Assembly: GCA_958296385.1 (NCBI GenBank)
Contig: OY282494.1
Location: 2,996,981-3,060,980 of the forward strand
Source: an uncultured Dehalococcoidia bacterium
Lineage (GTDB): Bacteria > Chloroflexota > Dehalococcoidia > Lucifugimonadales > UBA3495
DNA: 64,000 bases
Direction of reading: 5' to 3'
Under the pieces are notes generated by a model that was not told where the DNA came from, did not search any database, and saw only the letters and a program-made list of their open reading frames with translations. Shown here in pieces: positions 15,540 through 24,848 of this stretch (positions are counted from its first letter, which is position 1; each line of letters starts with the position of its first letter). The translations under genes were made by a program, and so were the position numbers.

Positions 15540-17597
15540 ATGGACGTTGGAATGGCGGACCTAAAGTGGCGATTCCGCGCGATGTCACCGGCGGAAGTCA
15601 ATCAGGGAACGGTAGTGCGGGAGTTCTTTGAGGACGAACCCATCAACACCCGGCTGGTGCGCGAGGCGATACAGAACTCGCTGGACGCGGCGTTGGGCAA
15701 AACGCGGGACGCCGCCGGAGCCGGGCCGGTGCGCGTGCGTTTTGCGCTGGGCGGCATCAACAACCCCTTGCCCATGGCAAAAGCAGCCCGCTACTGCAAC
15801 GGCATCGCCCCCCATCTGGCCGAGATTGACGAACTGGACGCTGGGCTGCGGGAGCAGGCCGGCAGCGGCAATCCGGCCGCCAGCGGTATGCCCTACATCG
15901 TCGTTGAGGATGCCGGCACCCAGGGGTTGGGCGGCGATTGGACGGAGTACGACACCACCGACCCGGACAATCATTTTTACTGGTTTTTCCGCAACATCGG
16001 GCTTTCCGGCAAAGGCGATTCGGACAACGGCTCGTGGGGCTTGGGCAAGTGGGTCTTTCCCGACGCCTCGCACGTCAGCGCCTACCTGGCGGTTACCCGC
16101 CGTCCGGATGGCGAAACGCTGCTGATGGGCCAAACGGTGCTGACCAAGCACACTATCAACGGCCAGCGCTACGACCCCGTTGGCTATTTTGGAGTGCAGA
16201 ACCACGACGACCTGACACTGCCCTTGCAGCTGTCAAATCCGGAACAGCGCCCTTTTATCGAGCAGTGCATCGCCGATTTTGACCTGCAATTTCGCAACGA
16301 GTCGGGGCTGTCCCTCATCGTGCCCTTTCCCCGTGTCGGCAGCGGTAAAGCCGCCGCTGCGGATGATGCGGATGCGGACGACGCGGTTGGCGTTGACCTG
16401 AACGAACTAATCGCCGCCGTAGTCCACAACTACTTTTATCCGATAATCGCCGGCAAGCTGGAAGTCATCATTGACGCCGGCAACGACGACGCCGGCAATG
16501 GCACAAATCCGACGGTGGTCAGCGCCGACACTATCAGCGGCGTTGTTGACCGGCTGGATTTGCCGGCGACCGGCGAGCGCAGCATCGGCAGCTACCGGCG
16601 GCTCTTTGCCATGTGCCGGGACAGCATCAATCGCCGGCCCACTGATTACGAAGTTCTGCCGGCTCTGCCATCAAGCGATCGAACTCGGTATGACGAAAGT
16701 CAACTCACCGCCTGGCGCGAGCGCTATCAGGCCGGCGAAGTGCTGGCTTTCCGCATTGGCACGGACGTTGACCGGCGGGGCGAGGGCAAGAAAGCGACGG
16801 GGCTGCGGCTGTACCTGCAACAGGACGCCACGTTGACCGAGGGGCATGATTATTACGTGCGCGGCACGCTTTCCATCTACGGCCATATGGATTTCATCCG
16901 GCCGCATCGGGAAGCCTGCGCCTTAATGGTGGTGGACGAAACGGAACCCCTGGCGGCGATGCTGCGCGATTCGGAACCGCCGGCGCATACGTACTGGCGT
17001 CCGGACAGCAGCCGGGCTTTCAACCGCTGGGTCGCCGCACGCCATCGCATCCAGGCGGTACGCAACACGCCGGGCAACCTGCTGCGGCTGCTGGAAATGC
17101 CTACCGATACAGTGCAAAAGGACGCTTTCACCGACATTTTCTTTTGGGACGGCAACCGCCCCCGTCCGACAAATACTAGGATTCGCGAGAGTACGGGCGG
17201 CTACAACACCGACCGGGGAAAATCAGATGGCCACCGGCCACCGGATTTTGACATTACTCGAACCGGCAACGGGTTCCGGGTGACCATCGCCAGCGGCTCG
17301 ACCGACCCGCCAACCCGGGCATTTCTACAAGTGGCATACGAGACTACCGGGGGGAATCCGTTGTCCAGATATGTCCCCTCGGATTTTCGCCTGCACGGAC
17401 GACGACGGGGCGAGGCGCTTCCTTTACAGATGGGGGGCTGCCGGGTTGAACCGGGTAAGGACGGAAACGAGCTGTTTTTGCAGATTGATAACCCGGAAGA
17501 CTTTGTGATCGAGGTTTCCGGTTTTCACCCGTTGCGCGATGTATTCGTCAAGGTGGAAAGAGTGGACGATACCGCCAATGCGGATGACAGCCCATGA
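15540..17597 (+). CDS. GHKL/histidine-kinase-like ATPase-domain protein (candidate defence operon, gene 1)
   Basis: A 685-residue protein with an N-terminal GHKL ATP-binding fold: N-box REAIQNSLDA (41-50), G1 box DAGTQGLGG (124-132) and G2 box GSWGLGKWVF (164-173). This is the ATPase arrangement of Hsp90/MutL/MORC-type proteins, not of a sensor kinase: no HisKA or response-regulator domain is seen. Residues ~280-685 are unrecognised; the last ~100 look like a beta-sandwich (FRVTIASGSTDPP onward). The ATG at 15540 or 15552 may start it. Its stop overlaps the next start as ATGA, and genes 2 and 3 are coupled likewise. GHKL ATPases occur in several anti-phage systems, and a viperin-type gene lies beyond. 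Function is inferred. Confidence 0.72.
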   Translation: MDVGMADLKWRFRAMSPAEVNQGTVVREFFEDEPINTRLVREAIQNSLDAALGKTRDAAGAGPVRVRFALGGINNPLPMAKAARYCNGIAPHLAEIDELDAGLREQAGSGNPAASGMPYIVVEDAGTQGLGGDWTEYDTTDPDNHFYWFFRNIGLSGKGDSDNGSWGLGKWVFPDASHVSAYLAVTRRPDGETLLMGQTVLTKHTINGQRYDPVGYFGVQNHDDLTLPLQLSNPEQRPFIEQCIADFDLQFRNESGLSLIVPFPRVGSGKAAAADDADADDAVGVDLNELIAAVVHNYFYPIIAGKLEVIIDAGNDDAGNGTNPTVVSADTISGVVDRLDLPATGERSIGSYRRLFAMCRDSINRRPTDYEVLPALPSSDRTRYDESQLTAWRERYQAGEVLAFRIGTDVDRRGEGKKATGLRLYLQQDATLTEGHDYYVRGTLSIYGHMDFIRPHREACALMVVDETEPLAAMLRDSEPPAHTYWRPDSSRAFNRWVAARHRIQAVRNTPGNLLRLLEMPTDTVQKDAFTDIFFWDGNRPRPTNTRIRESTGGYNTDRGKSDGHRPPDFDITRTGNGFRVTIASGSTDPPTRAFLQVAYETTGGNPLSRYVPSDFRLHGRRRGEALPLQMGGCRVEPGKDGNELFLQIDNPEDFVIEVSGFHPLRDVFVKVERVDDTANADDSP

Positions 17598-18346
17598 TAC
17601 GACGCTTTAACTACACGCGACGCAAGCGCATTGAGCATCAGAAAGTAACCATCGCGTTGCAGGAAACCGGCGCCGGCAGTCCGCCCACCTTTACGGCGAC
17701 GCTGGATTTGGCGGAGTTGGAACTGCCGCCGGATGCCCGGCTGGTTATCACGGCCCGGCGCGGGCGCGCCGCAATGCGGTTTGACTGGGGCACGGCCGGC
17801 GCCCCAACGCCGCCGCCGGACTGCCGCCTCAGCGCCGAGCTGGACAACCCGTCCTTTCGGGTGATGGCGCAAGACGACACCGGCCGGATACTGGCCATGG
17901 CCGACCGCATCAACCCGCAGCGGGCGGGCGGGCAAGATTCAATGCTGTACCTCAAAGAGGAGGAGTTGGGGCAGGAAGTATGGCGGCTGGATTTCAGCGG
18001 GGCCGGCAAACCGACGCTGCTGGTCAATCGTGAAATCGCCGGCATCAGCGCCGCAATGCGACACGACGACGCACTGCGCGGCTTGGTGCTGCCGGAGGTA
18101 CTGCGGGCCGTGCTGTCCCGCGCCCTTATCGTGGATGAGGCCGCTCCCGATGATACGGAAGGCGACTGGTCTAACTGGCTGGATTTTGTCGCCAGCTTTC
18201 ATTCTACGGCAGACTACCCCGGAATTGACTCCGCAGGACATCGTGACAAAAGTGAGGTTAGCAACTGGATTGACGCGGCGGTTGATACTTTCACCCGTGA
18301 GCGCTTTCGCGCCAGTGAACTTTATTCCAAAGCGAGGGAGCGATGA
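17594..18346 (+). CDS. Hypothetical protein, candidate defence operon gene 2
   Basis: A 250-residue protein translationally coupled to the GHKL gene (ATGA overlap) and to gene 3 (ATGA overlap). The N-terminus MIRRFNYTRRKRI is very basic. The middle (TATLDLAELELPPDARLVITAR, then FRVMAQDDTGRILAMAD) looks like beta-rich sequence. A C-terminal helical part contains WSNWLDFVASF and WIDAAVDTFTRERFRAS. I recognise no family. Obligate coupling to the ATPase argues that the products act as one complex. Confidence 0.65.
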   Translation: MIRRFNYTRRKRIEHQKVTIALQETGAGSPPTFTATLDLAELELPPDARLVITARRGRAAMRFDWGTAGAPTPPPDCRLSAELDNPSFRVMAQDDTGRILAMADRINPQRAGGQDSMLYLKEEELGQEVWRLDFSGAGKPTLLVNREIAGISAAMRHDDALRGLVLPEVLRAVLSRALIVDEAAPDDTEGDWSNWLDFVASFHSTADYPGIDSAGHRDKSEVSNWIDAAVDTFTRERFRASELYSKARER

Positions 18347-19107
18347 GCGAACCAGCGGTAGCAGTATGCGAATTAACTGCCGACGGAATCCGGGAGGCCA
18401 AAGCATATCTGGCGGCGCTGCGTAATGACGCCAAAGCGCCTTTCCCCGACGGCCTGCTAACCGAACCGCATTACGCCCGGCCCGTTGCGCCGGCCGTGTT
18501 CGTAGCGCCCCGCAGTTTCGCCAACCGCCGGGAGGCCGGCGAATATCTCAGCGCGCGATTGGAACCGCTGGGCATGGCCCGCATCGCCGGCAACGCGCCG
18601 CTGTGGTCGTGGCTGGGGATGTTCTATTTTGACGAGGCAGTAGGCCGCTACGCCGACGGCCGCCGGCGCGTTTCCGCATCGGATGTGGCCTATGTGATTG
18701 ACCCGTTGAGCGCGCGACGTGGCGACAGCCAGAGTCACCGGAACCGGCTGCTGGCCGCCTGGGATATTTACACCCGACACGGCGCGGAACGGGCCCGGGG
18801 TTTGCTGTCTCAGCGGGTTTCGGGTATGGAGCAACTGGCCGAGCGTCTGCTGGGCAAGATGGAAGCCTATCGTTCACCGGGCGTTATGGCCCTGGCCAAC
18901 CGCCTATACACCGACCCGGCAACCGGGCAGCAGAAACCGGGGATTGCCGGCGGCGGCAGCGGCGGCAATCAACGACCCCCCGGCGGCATAGTACGCCTGC
19001 TCGACGTGCTGGACCAGCTGTACATGACCTACGACGTGTACGGCATGACAGCAGAGCGGCTGCTGGCCCTGCTGCCGCCGGAGTTTGACCGCTTTCGGCC
19101 GGCTTGA
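18343..19107 (+). CDS. Hypothetical protein, candidate defence operon gene 3
   Basis: A 254-residue mainly helical protein, last in the GHKL operon. Segments such as LWSWLGMFYFDEAV, NRLLAAWDIYTRHG and LDVLDQLYMTYDVYGMTAERLLALLPPEFD are visible, with a Gly-rich flexible loop (GIAGGGSGGNQRPPGG) before the last helices. No nuclease or membrane motif stands out. It ends 49 bp from the convergent HTH-TPR gene. I do not recognise the family. Confidence 0.65.
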   Translation: MSEPAVAVCELTADGIREAKAYLAALRNDAKAPFPDGLLTEPHYARPVAPAVFVAPRSFANRREAGEYLSARLEPLGMARIAGNAPLWSWLGMFYFDEAVGRYADGRRRVSASDVAYVIDPLSARRGDSQSHRNRLLAAWDIYTRHGAERARGLLSQRVSGMEQLAERLLGKMEAYRSPGVMALANRLYTDPATGQQKPGIAGGGSGGNQRPPGGIVRLLDVLDQLYMTYDVYGMTAERLLALLPPEFDRFRPA

Positions 19108-19155
19108 CGGAATTACTCGGCGGCGGCGCCTATCCCCGTTGTTGTGCGCAGCTTT

Positions 19156-20832
19156 TTATTTTTTGCGGCGATTCTGCCATGCGTTGTATTCATACGAATC
19201 TCCGAGGCGTTTGGCGGTTTTGGCGTAACGGATTCCTTTCCGAGTGTCGCCCAGCATGAAAGCGCAGCGGGCGGCGTCGCGGAAGGCCAGGGTGTAATCC
19301 GGCCTGACGGCAATCACCGATTCCAATTGTTCCAAAGCCGCGGCGGGGCGCGACAGGTTCATCAGGACGTAGCCGGTGGCGTATTGGAGGTGCGGGGTGG
19401 GCTGGGGCAGTCGCTCCGCAGCGCGTTGGAGTTCGACAAGGGCCTCGTCGAAGGCTCTGATGTTTGCCAAGATAATTCCAGGCTCTACGGCCGGATTGTC
19501 CCAATTGGGCAGGAGGGCTGACGCTATTTTGCACTCGGTAATGCCTTCGTCCACCAAGTCCCGCCGCCCGATGATTCCTCCAATCTTGCCGAGGAACGAA
19601 CCGAGCTGGAAATGAGCAGGGGGGCTAGCGGGAAAATCGCGGGCGATGGCTCGGAGTTGGGTGGGGTGGGTTTCCACAATCTCGGTAAGCAGTGACAAAC
19701 CTCCCCGATAAATGCGCTGATAATCCAATCGGCCGTAGTTCGCGTAAAATTGAGCGAGGGCTTGCTGGGCCGGGTCTGGCAAATCCGAAACGTCCAGGAA
19801 ATCCTGCGCCAAGCCAGCAGCTACTCGCGGCTGGACATTCTGGACGCCCTCTAATTGGAATACCAGTCCCCAGTCCATCGTAGCCGCGATGATGTCTCTT
19901 TGCCACTCGTGATCGGTTTCTACAATGGCGAGATTTCGCAACAGAACGTGGGTAGAAGGACACGCCGTGCCAAATTGCATAGCGTCGCCTTCCGCACCGC
20001 AAGCCTCCTCAATGGATTGGCGGTTCATCCCGTTCACATCCTCTGTTATCAGCCAGATGAAGCGAACGAGGGCCGTACTCAATTCTATGACTTGCTCCCG
20101 GCCGATCTGCTCGGCGAGGAGGTCGGCGAGGGTTGCAAAGGTGAACTGCCGGCGGATTATCTGCTCAATTTGCGATGCTGCCGCACTTCCGGGCTGACCG
20201 GCGAGCGTTTCGGCAATGGCAGTGATGTTTTTCGGTGCAGGGCGGTTTTTCCCGTCCAGCCAGTTATCTACGGTAGTGTTGGAAACCCCGAGGTCAACCG
20301 CCAGCCGGTTCCGGGTGAGCCCGGCGTTCCCGATGATTGCACGGAGAAATTTACCACCGCCGTTTTCCTGCGCCCACAACGGAGTTTTCGGAGGACTCGG
20401 TTCCAGCCCGGAAAGCCGGATAAATGCAAATGCCCGGAGGGCCAGGTCAACCACTACGAGCCGGAGCATACGCACACGGGCCGGGCTGGGATCCTCCGTC
20501 GTACCGGAATGGCTCTTCATCATGCCAACCAACCTGTCCCACCGTTGCGCTGCGTGCGCCACTGCCGTAGGGAGCATTCTTGATATAGAGGCGTCGTGCT
20601 GTTGGAACAGGGGCGGGTTAGGCACGACTCCGCTGCTAACGAGCGCTTCGCCGAGGGCCAAGAGTATTTCCGTATGGTCGTGTTGACTCACCGGCTCGCC
20701 GGCAAAGAACCGCCGCGCCGTTCTGCTATTGAGGACTTCGTGGTCGCAGTCAAGCGCATTTACAACCGCACCAATCACTTGTCCACTGTAAGCGGGCAAA
20801 ATTGTGCTGAGGTTTTCCGTTGAATCACTCAC
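19156..20832 (-). CDS. HTH (XRE-like) and TPR-domain protein downstream of viperin
   Basis: A 558-residue protein starting at GTG behind GGGAG. A helix-turn-helix segment is visible at about 185-215 (RNRLAVDLGVSNTTVDNWLDG), and the C-terminal ~120 residues have TPR-like helical repeats (AFDEALVELQRAAERLPQPTPH, LSRPAAALEQLESVIAVRPDYTLAF). The N-terminal 180 residues are unrecognised. It lies 70 bp after the viperin-like gene on the same strand and is probably co-transcribed. Known viperin neighbours are often nucleotide kinases, so an HTH-TPR partner is unusual. It may be a regulator or sensor of the viperin gene; that is inference. Confidence 0.75.
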   Translation of the reverse strand: MSDSTENLSTILPAYSGQVIGAVVNALDCDHEVLNSRTARRFFAGEPVSQHDHTEILLALGEALVSSGVVPNPPLFQQHDASISRMLPTAVAHAAQRWDRLVGMMKSHSGTTEDPSPARVRMLRLVVVDLALRAFAFIRLSGLEPSPPKTPLWAQENGGGKFLRAIIGNAGLTRNRLAVDLGVSNTTVDNWLDGKNRPAPKNITAIAETLAGQPGSAAASQIEQIIRRQFTFATLADLLAEQIGREQVIELSTALVRFIWLITEDVNGMNRQSIEEACGAEGDAMQFGTACPSTHVLLRNLAIVETDHEWQRDIIAATMDWGLVFQLEGVQNVQPRVAAGLAQDFLDVSDLPDPAQQALAQFYANYGRLDYQRIYRGGLSLLTEIVETHPTQLRAIARDFPASPPAHFQLGSFLGKIGGIIGRRDLVDEGITECKIASALLPNWDNPAVEPGIILANIRAFDEALVELQRAAERLPQPTPHLQYATGYVLMNLSRPAAALEQLESVIAVRPDYTLAFRDAARCAFMLGDTRKGIRYAKTAKRLGDSYEYNAWQNRRKK

Positions 20833-20902
20833 AGTTGATGCTCCCTGCGGTATCCGGATTTTGTCCGATTGTGATGCTCTACCCTGGTTTGCAAGGCCGG
20901 TT

Positions 20903-21772
20903 TCACCAGTCGTACAGGCCGCCGCGCTGCCGGAACCGGTCGGGGTCGATGGCGACGTCCTGGAGAGCTTCCGCTACGCCCACCTCCATGATTGGCTTGC
21001 TGTAATTGTGCTGCCCCGACACGTTGTCAAAAAACCGGCCGGCCGGGTCGAGCATCACGTAACTGCCCCGCATCAAGTCGTTGCCCTCCGGCACTACTGT
21101 AATTCCTTGCTCCGATACCGACTTGTTCCGGCGCACGTAGGCTTCGAATTGGGCATTATCGACGACGTGGCGCTCGATGTCCTTGTCGTTTTGGCCGGTT
21201 ACGGGAAGCACCCGGAGGATTTTCCAGCGTTCCGGTTGGGCCGTCGTGATGAATCCGGTAAAGTCGTCAGCCCACGTTTCCGCTGTCACCACCGTGTTTA
21301 TCTTCAACCGGATGCCGCGCTGCTTGATCCGGTTGATGATTTGCAAGTAATCCCGTTCCGTCAAAGGCCCTGCGGATGTCGTTCGCCCGGTGCGCCGCAA
21401 TTTTGCCGCGTCCACGGTGTCTATGCTGAGGGTAATCCAATCGAGTTGGCCCTGCACGGTGTCCAGCCATTCGTCGGTGATTTTCGTTCCGTTCGTTACT
21501 ACGGCTGTGGTCATACCGCCGCTCCTGGCGGTGCGGATTAGCTCCGGCAGCCAGGGGCACAGGGTAGGCTCGCCGCCGGCAAAATTGATTTTGTCAAAAG
21601 ATGCTTGGGCCAGCAGGCTTACTACCTGGATGCAATCATCCCGTTTCAAGTGCCCCTTGGGCAGGATGTCTTGCTTGACGTCCAGGAACCGGGCGAAGCA
21701 GAACTCGCACGCCATGTTGCAAGGCTGCCAAAAGTGAAAGTTCACGGACGGCACCGCTTTTGTGATGTTCAT
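20903..21772 (-). CDS. Prokaryotic viperin-like radical SAM enzyme (antiviral ddhNTP synthase)
   Basis: A 289-residue radical-SAM protein. The CxxxCxxC cluster motif is Cys18, Cys22, Cys25 in PCNMACEFCFARF, preceded by VNFHFWQ, as in viperins (N-x-H before the cysteines and C-F after). GGEP at 66-69 binds the SAM amino group. The C-terminus ends GGLYDW, with the terminal aromatic pattern of viperins. Viperins reductively dehydrate a nucleoside triphosphate to a 3'-deoxy-3',4'-didehydro analogue that stops viral polymerases. GGGAGG seven bases upstream fixes the start at 21772. The nucleotide specificity is unknown. MoaA-like or anaerobic-maturase enzymes are the main alternatives, but they are longer and have C-terminal cysteines that are missing here. 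Confidence 0.82.
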   Translation of the reverse strand: MNITKAVPSVNFHFWQPCNMACEFCFARFLDVKQDILPKGHLKRDDCIQVVSLLAQASFDKINFAGGEPTLCPWLPELIRTARSGGMTTAVVTNGTKITDEWLDTVQGQLDWITLSIDTVDAAKLRRTGRTTSAGPLTERDYLQIINRIKQRGIRLKINTVVTAETWADDFTGFITTAQPERWKILRVLPVTGQNDKDIERHVVDNAQFEAYVRRNKSVSEQGITVVPEGNDLMRGSYVMLDPAGRFFDNVSGQHNYSKPIMEVGVAEALQDVAIDPDRFRQRGGLYDW

Positions 21773-21819
21773 TTTGCCTCCCAACGCCGTATGATTTCGT
21801 CCGGCGTTCATCTGAATAC

Positions 21820-21848
21820 AGGGTAGGCAGGGCGGTATGGCACGGCAA
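21820..21848 (-). promoter_or_regulatory. Possible promoter of the viperin/HTH-TPR pair
   Basis: On the minus strand TTGCCG (21848-21843) and TACCCT (21825-21820) are spaced by 17 bp, ~48 bp upstream of the viperin start. The -10 is weak and nothing else marks the site. Confidence 0.35.
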
Positions 21849-21892
21849 CCCAAGTTTATTGGACAATCTTTACTGACTCAGTGATACCGCAG

Positions 21893-22732
21893 TCATCCGG
21901 CGGCGGCTACTACCACCTCCGCGCCGGCGCCTATGCCCAGCGTGGCTGCTGCGCTGCCGTCCACTATTACGATTTCCAGGCGGTTGTGGCTGCCGGGCAA
22001 CGCTCTCAGGCCGTGGCCCGGCGGGTCGTGAAAGGTGCGGGATAGGCCGGTTATTTCGTGTCCTGCAATGGTAACCGTTAGCGGCCCGTCGCCCATTGCG
22101 GTTAGGATGTCGGTGGTTATGTTGGTTATCAGGTTGCCGAAGGTGTCGGCGTAGATTACTTGGCCGCGCAGCGTGCCGCCGATGGGACGGGGGATTGGCA
22201 TTGGCCGGGCGGTTATGTTTGGCGTTGGTTGGCCGAGGTTGTCGGGGCGGATGTTTAGCGACAGGTGGGCTGCGGTTGGGGCGAATATGTCGCGTCCGTG
22301 AAAGGTGGCGGATACGGGGTGCTGCCAGTAGTTGGGGTTGGTCAGTCGCCAGGCGCGGCAGGCGTTGGGGACGGGGGTTGCGGTTGTTGCATCGGCATCG
22401 CCGAAGTTGGGGGTGTAGCGGCGGCAGATTAGGGTTAGCAGGCCGTTGTCGGGGGCGAGGTATCGGGCGTTGGGGGTTTCCAGCAGGATGGCGGGCCGGT
22501 CGGTGCCTACTCCGGGGTCGACTACGGCGACGAATATGCTGCCCGTCGGGAAGTAGGGGGACGCGTCGGCCAGGACTGCGGCGCCGTGCTGGATGTTCTG
22601 CGGGCCAATGCCGTGGGTGAGGTCAATGACGCTGGCGTCCGGGTTAATGCCGGCGATGACGCCGCGCATCATCCCAACGTAGGCGTCGGCGAGTCCGAAA
22701 TCGGTAGCCAGAACGATGAGCGGGGAGGCCAT
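21893..22732 (-). CDS. SAM hydroxide adenosyltransferase (S-adenosylmethionine hydrolase, DUF62 family)
   Basis: A 279-residue protein of the fluorinase/DUF62 fold: IVLATDFGLADAYVGMMRGVI at the N-terminus, VVDPGVGTDRPAI, LAPDNGLL, FHGRDIFAP, and FGNLITNI in the C-terminal barrel. The Asp-Arg-His set typical of SAM-to-adenosine hydrolases is present (VDPGVG, DRPA, FHGRD), so hydrolysis rather than halogenation is likely. The start at 22732 is set by homology; the frame stays open far upstream into the SecG gene. It follows secG on the same strand by 74 bp. Confidence 0.82.
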   Translation of the reverse strand: MASPLIVLATDFGLADAYVGMMRGVIAGINPDASVIDLTHGIGPQNIQHGAAVLADASPYFPTGSIFVAVVDPGVGTDRPAILLETPNARYLAPDNGLLTLICRRYTPNFGDADATTATPVPNACRAWRLTNPNYWQHPVSATFHGRDIFAPTAAHLSLNIRPDNLGQPTPNITARPMPIPRPIGGTLRGQVIYADTFGNLITNITTDILTAMGDGPLTVTIAGHEITGLSRTFHDPPGHGLRALPGSHNRLEIVIVDGSAAATLGIGAGAEVVVAAAG

Positions 22733-22806
22733 CTCGCCAAATCCGGCGGCGCTTGATTGATTGACTGCGGCGATTGACTGATTGACCGCCGGGGACGCAA
22801 ACGTCG

Positions 22807-23022
22807 CTATCCGGTGAACCGGGCGCTCAGGGTTGATACCACCAGAAAGATGACGATGAGCGCGACGGTTATTTGGAACAGCGTGCGCTCCAGGCCGCGA
22901 CGGGTGCGGGCGGTGTTTTGCGCGCTGCCAAAGAACCCGCTGCCGCCCTCCCGCACCTGCGACAGGATGAGCAGCACCAATGCGACGGATATGACTATTT
23001 GCACGGCGTTGAATAACGACAT
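22807..23022 (-). CDS. secG: Preprotein translocase subunit SecG
   Basis: A 71-residue two-helix membrane protein with the SecG pattern: N-terminal helix NAVQIVISVALVLLILSQ, the central REGGSGFFGSAQN loop, then the second helix TLFQITVALIVIFLVVSTL. It is the accessory subunit of the SecYEG channel in the inner membrane. Length is typical. It precedes the SAM-hydrolase gene on the same strand and is divergent from the aminoacylase at 23106. Confidence 0.9.
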   Translation of the reverse strand: MSLFNAVQIVISVALVLLILSQVREGGSGFFGSAQNTARTRRGLERTLFQITVALIVIFLVVSTLSARFTG

Positions 23023-23105
23023 CTGAAATCACCAACCCTAATTACCAGCCCGACGATTATAGCACAGCGGTTGCCGGTTGGGGGTTGCGCCGTTATTATT
23101 GCGTT

Positions 23106-24686
23106 ATGATTGATTTGCTGATTGCCGGCGGGCTGGTGGTGGACGGCACGGGCAGCCCCGGGTTTTATGCCGCCGTTGCCGTTACGGGCGATACGCTGAC
23201 GGTGCATCGGGGCGATGACTCCGACTTGCGCCGCAATGCCGCGCGCGTGATTGACGCGGCGGGCCACGTGGTCTGTCCGGGTTTTATCGACCTGCATTCT
23301 CACGCCGGGCTGACTATTCTGGGCGAACCGCATCACGACCCCAAGGTGCGGCAGGGCGTTACTACGGAGCTGGTGGGTATCGATGGTATATCCCACGCTC
23401 CTTTTAAAAGCCGGGAGGAACTGCATCGTTACATCTGGCTGGATTCGGGGCTGAACGGCTACCCGCCGCTGCCGGCGGACTGGCTGACGGTGGCCGAAAT
23501 GCTGGGCAAGTACGATGGCACGGTGGCCGTCAACATTGCGTACATCCTGGGCAACTCGCCGGTGCGCATCTGGAGCGTGGGCTGGGAGCAGCGGCCGGCC
23601 AGCGCCGCCGAGATTGCCGATATGCAGGCGGTGGTGCGGGAGGCCATGGCCGAGGGCGCGTGGGGTCTGTCCACCGGCCTGGACTACCCGCCGGGGGCTT
23701 ACGCCGACACCGACGAACTGGTTGCGCTGTCGGAAACGGCGGCGGCAATGGGCGGCATCTACCACACGCACACCCGCGCCAGCCTGCTCAGCCAGGGCTA
23801 TCTTGCCCCCTGGCACGAGGCCGTTGAGATTGGGCGGCGCAGCGGCATCCCCGTGCATCTCACCCACTACCGGCAAAGCGCGTCCGGCACGGGCAGCCGC
23901 CTGGGGCATCTGGGGCTGGTGGAGGACGCGCGGGCCGAGGGCATCGACTGCACTTTTGACTGCTACACGTATCCCTATTCGGGAACGACGGTTACCATCG
24001 GATTGCCCCACTGGGCCAAAGACGGCGGCCCTGAGCGTTTGATGGCGGCGTTGCAGGACGCCGACGACCGGGAGCGGATGAAACGGGAGCTGTCGCCATC
24101 GCGTCTGCATAACAACTGGCTGACGAACTTCACGCGCCCGGAGAACCGGCAGTACGACGGGATGCTGATTACCGACATCGCCGCGCTGCGGGGGCAGGAA
24201 CCGGCGGACGCTCTGTTTGACCTGCTGGTGTCGGAGAACCTGGGCATCAGCACGGTGGGGCTGGGCACCAACGCCCAAACGCTCTACGCATTCGTCGCCC
24301 ACCCCTACGGAATGATTGCCTCCGATGCCATCCTGTTCGGCGAGTACCCCAACCCGCGCACCTACGGCTGCTTCCCCGTAGTGCTGGCCGAGTTCGTGCG
24401 CGCCGAACAACACCTGCGCCTCCCCGAAGCCATCCGCAAGATGACGTCGTTCCCGGCACAGCGACTAGGCATCCCCGACCGGGGCATCCTGCGCGACGGA
24501 TTCAAGGCCGACATCGTGATTTTCAACCCCGACACCGTAAAAACCCACGCCACCCGCGAGAACCCCAAGCAGTACCCGGTTGGAATTGAGTACGTGATAG
24601 TCAACGGCCAGGTGGTGATAGAGCAAGGCGATAACACCGGAGCCCTGCCCGGCCGCGCAATACGCCGGGGACGGGCGGCAACTTAG
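23106..24686 (+). CDS. N-acyl-D-amino-acid deacylase (D-aminoacylase) family amidohydrolase
   Basis: A 526-residue amidohydrolase. The N-terminal beta-sandwich begins MIDLLIAGGLVVDGTGSPGF, followed by CPGFIDLHSHAG carrying the metal-binding H-x-H. GLSTGLDYPPGAYAD, HTHTRASLLSQ and VHLTHYRQSA supply further ligands. The C-terminus GILRDGFKADIVIFNPDTV closes the sandwich. It removes the acyl group from N-acyl-D-amino acids or related amides. The ATG at 23106 follows the only sensible N-terminus for this family; a TTG 21 bp upstream is less likely. Divergent from secG. Confidence 0.88.
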   Translation: MIDLLIAGGLVVDGTGSPGFYAAVAVTGDTLTVHRGDDSDLRRNAARVIDAAGHVVCPGFIDLHSHAGLTILGEPHHDPKVRQGVTTELVGIDGISHAPFKSREELHRYIWLDSGLNGYPPLPADWLTVAEMLGKYDGTVAVNIAYILGNSPVRIWSVGWEQRPASAAEIADMQAVVREAMAEGAWGLSTGLDYPPGAYADTDELVALSETAAAMGGIYHTHTRASLLSQGYLAPWHEAVEIGRRSGIPVHLTHYRQSASGTGSRLGHLGLVEDARAEGIDCTFDCYTYPYSGTTVTIGLPHWAKDGGPERLMAALQDADDRERMKRELSPSRLHNNWLTNFTRPENRQYDGMLITDIAALRGQEPADALFDLLVSENLGISTVGLGTNAQTLYAFVAHPYGMIASDAILFGEYPNPRTYGCFPVVLAEFVRAEQHLRLPEAIRKMTSFPAQRLGIPDRGILRDGFKADIVIFNPDTVKTHATRENPKQYPVGIEYVIVNGQVVIEQGDNTGALPGRAIRRGRAAT

Positions 24687-24848
24687 CGACGCCATGACAT
24701 CGCCACAGCGCAGGCACAAAAGCGCCGTAACGCCGCATTGCGGACATTCCGTCCGACGCTAACGCCAAACTACGCCCGCCTGCCATTTTTTGTCAAACCT
24801 TTGACCGGGGCCCGCCGTTCCGTTTCAGATGGGCAAGTCACATCGGAT

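Noticed and set aside
21893-22732. Fluorinase/chlorinase function
   Set aside because: The Asp-Arg-His pattern of SAM hydrolases is present, so halogenation is unlikely.
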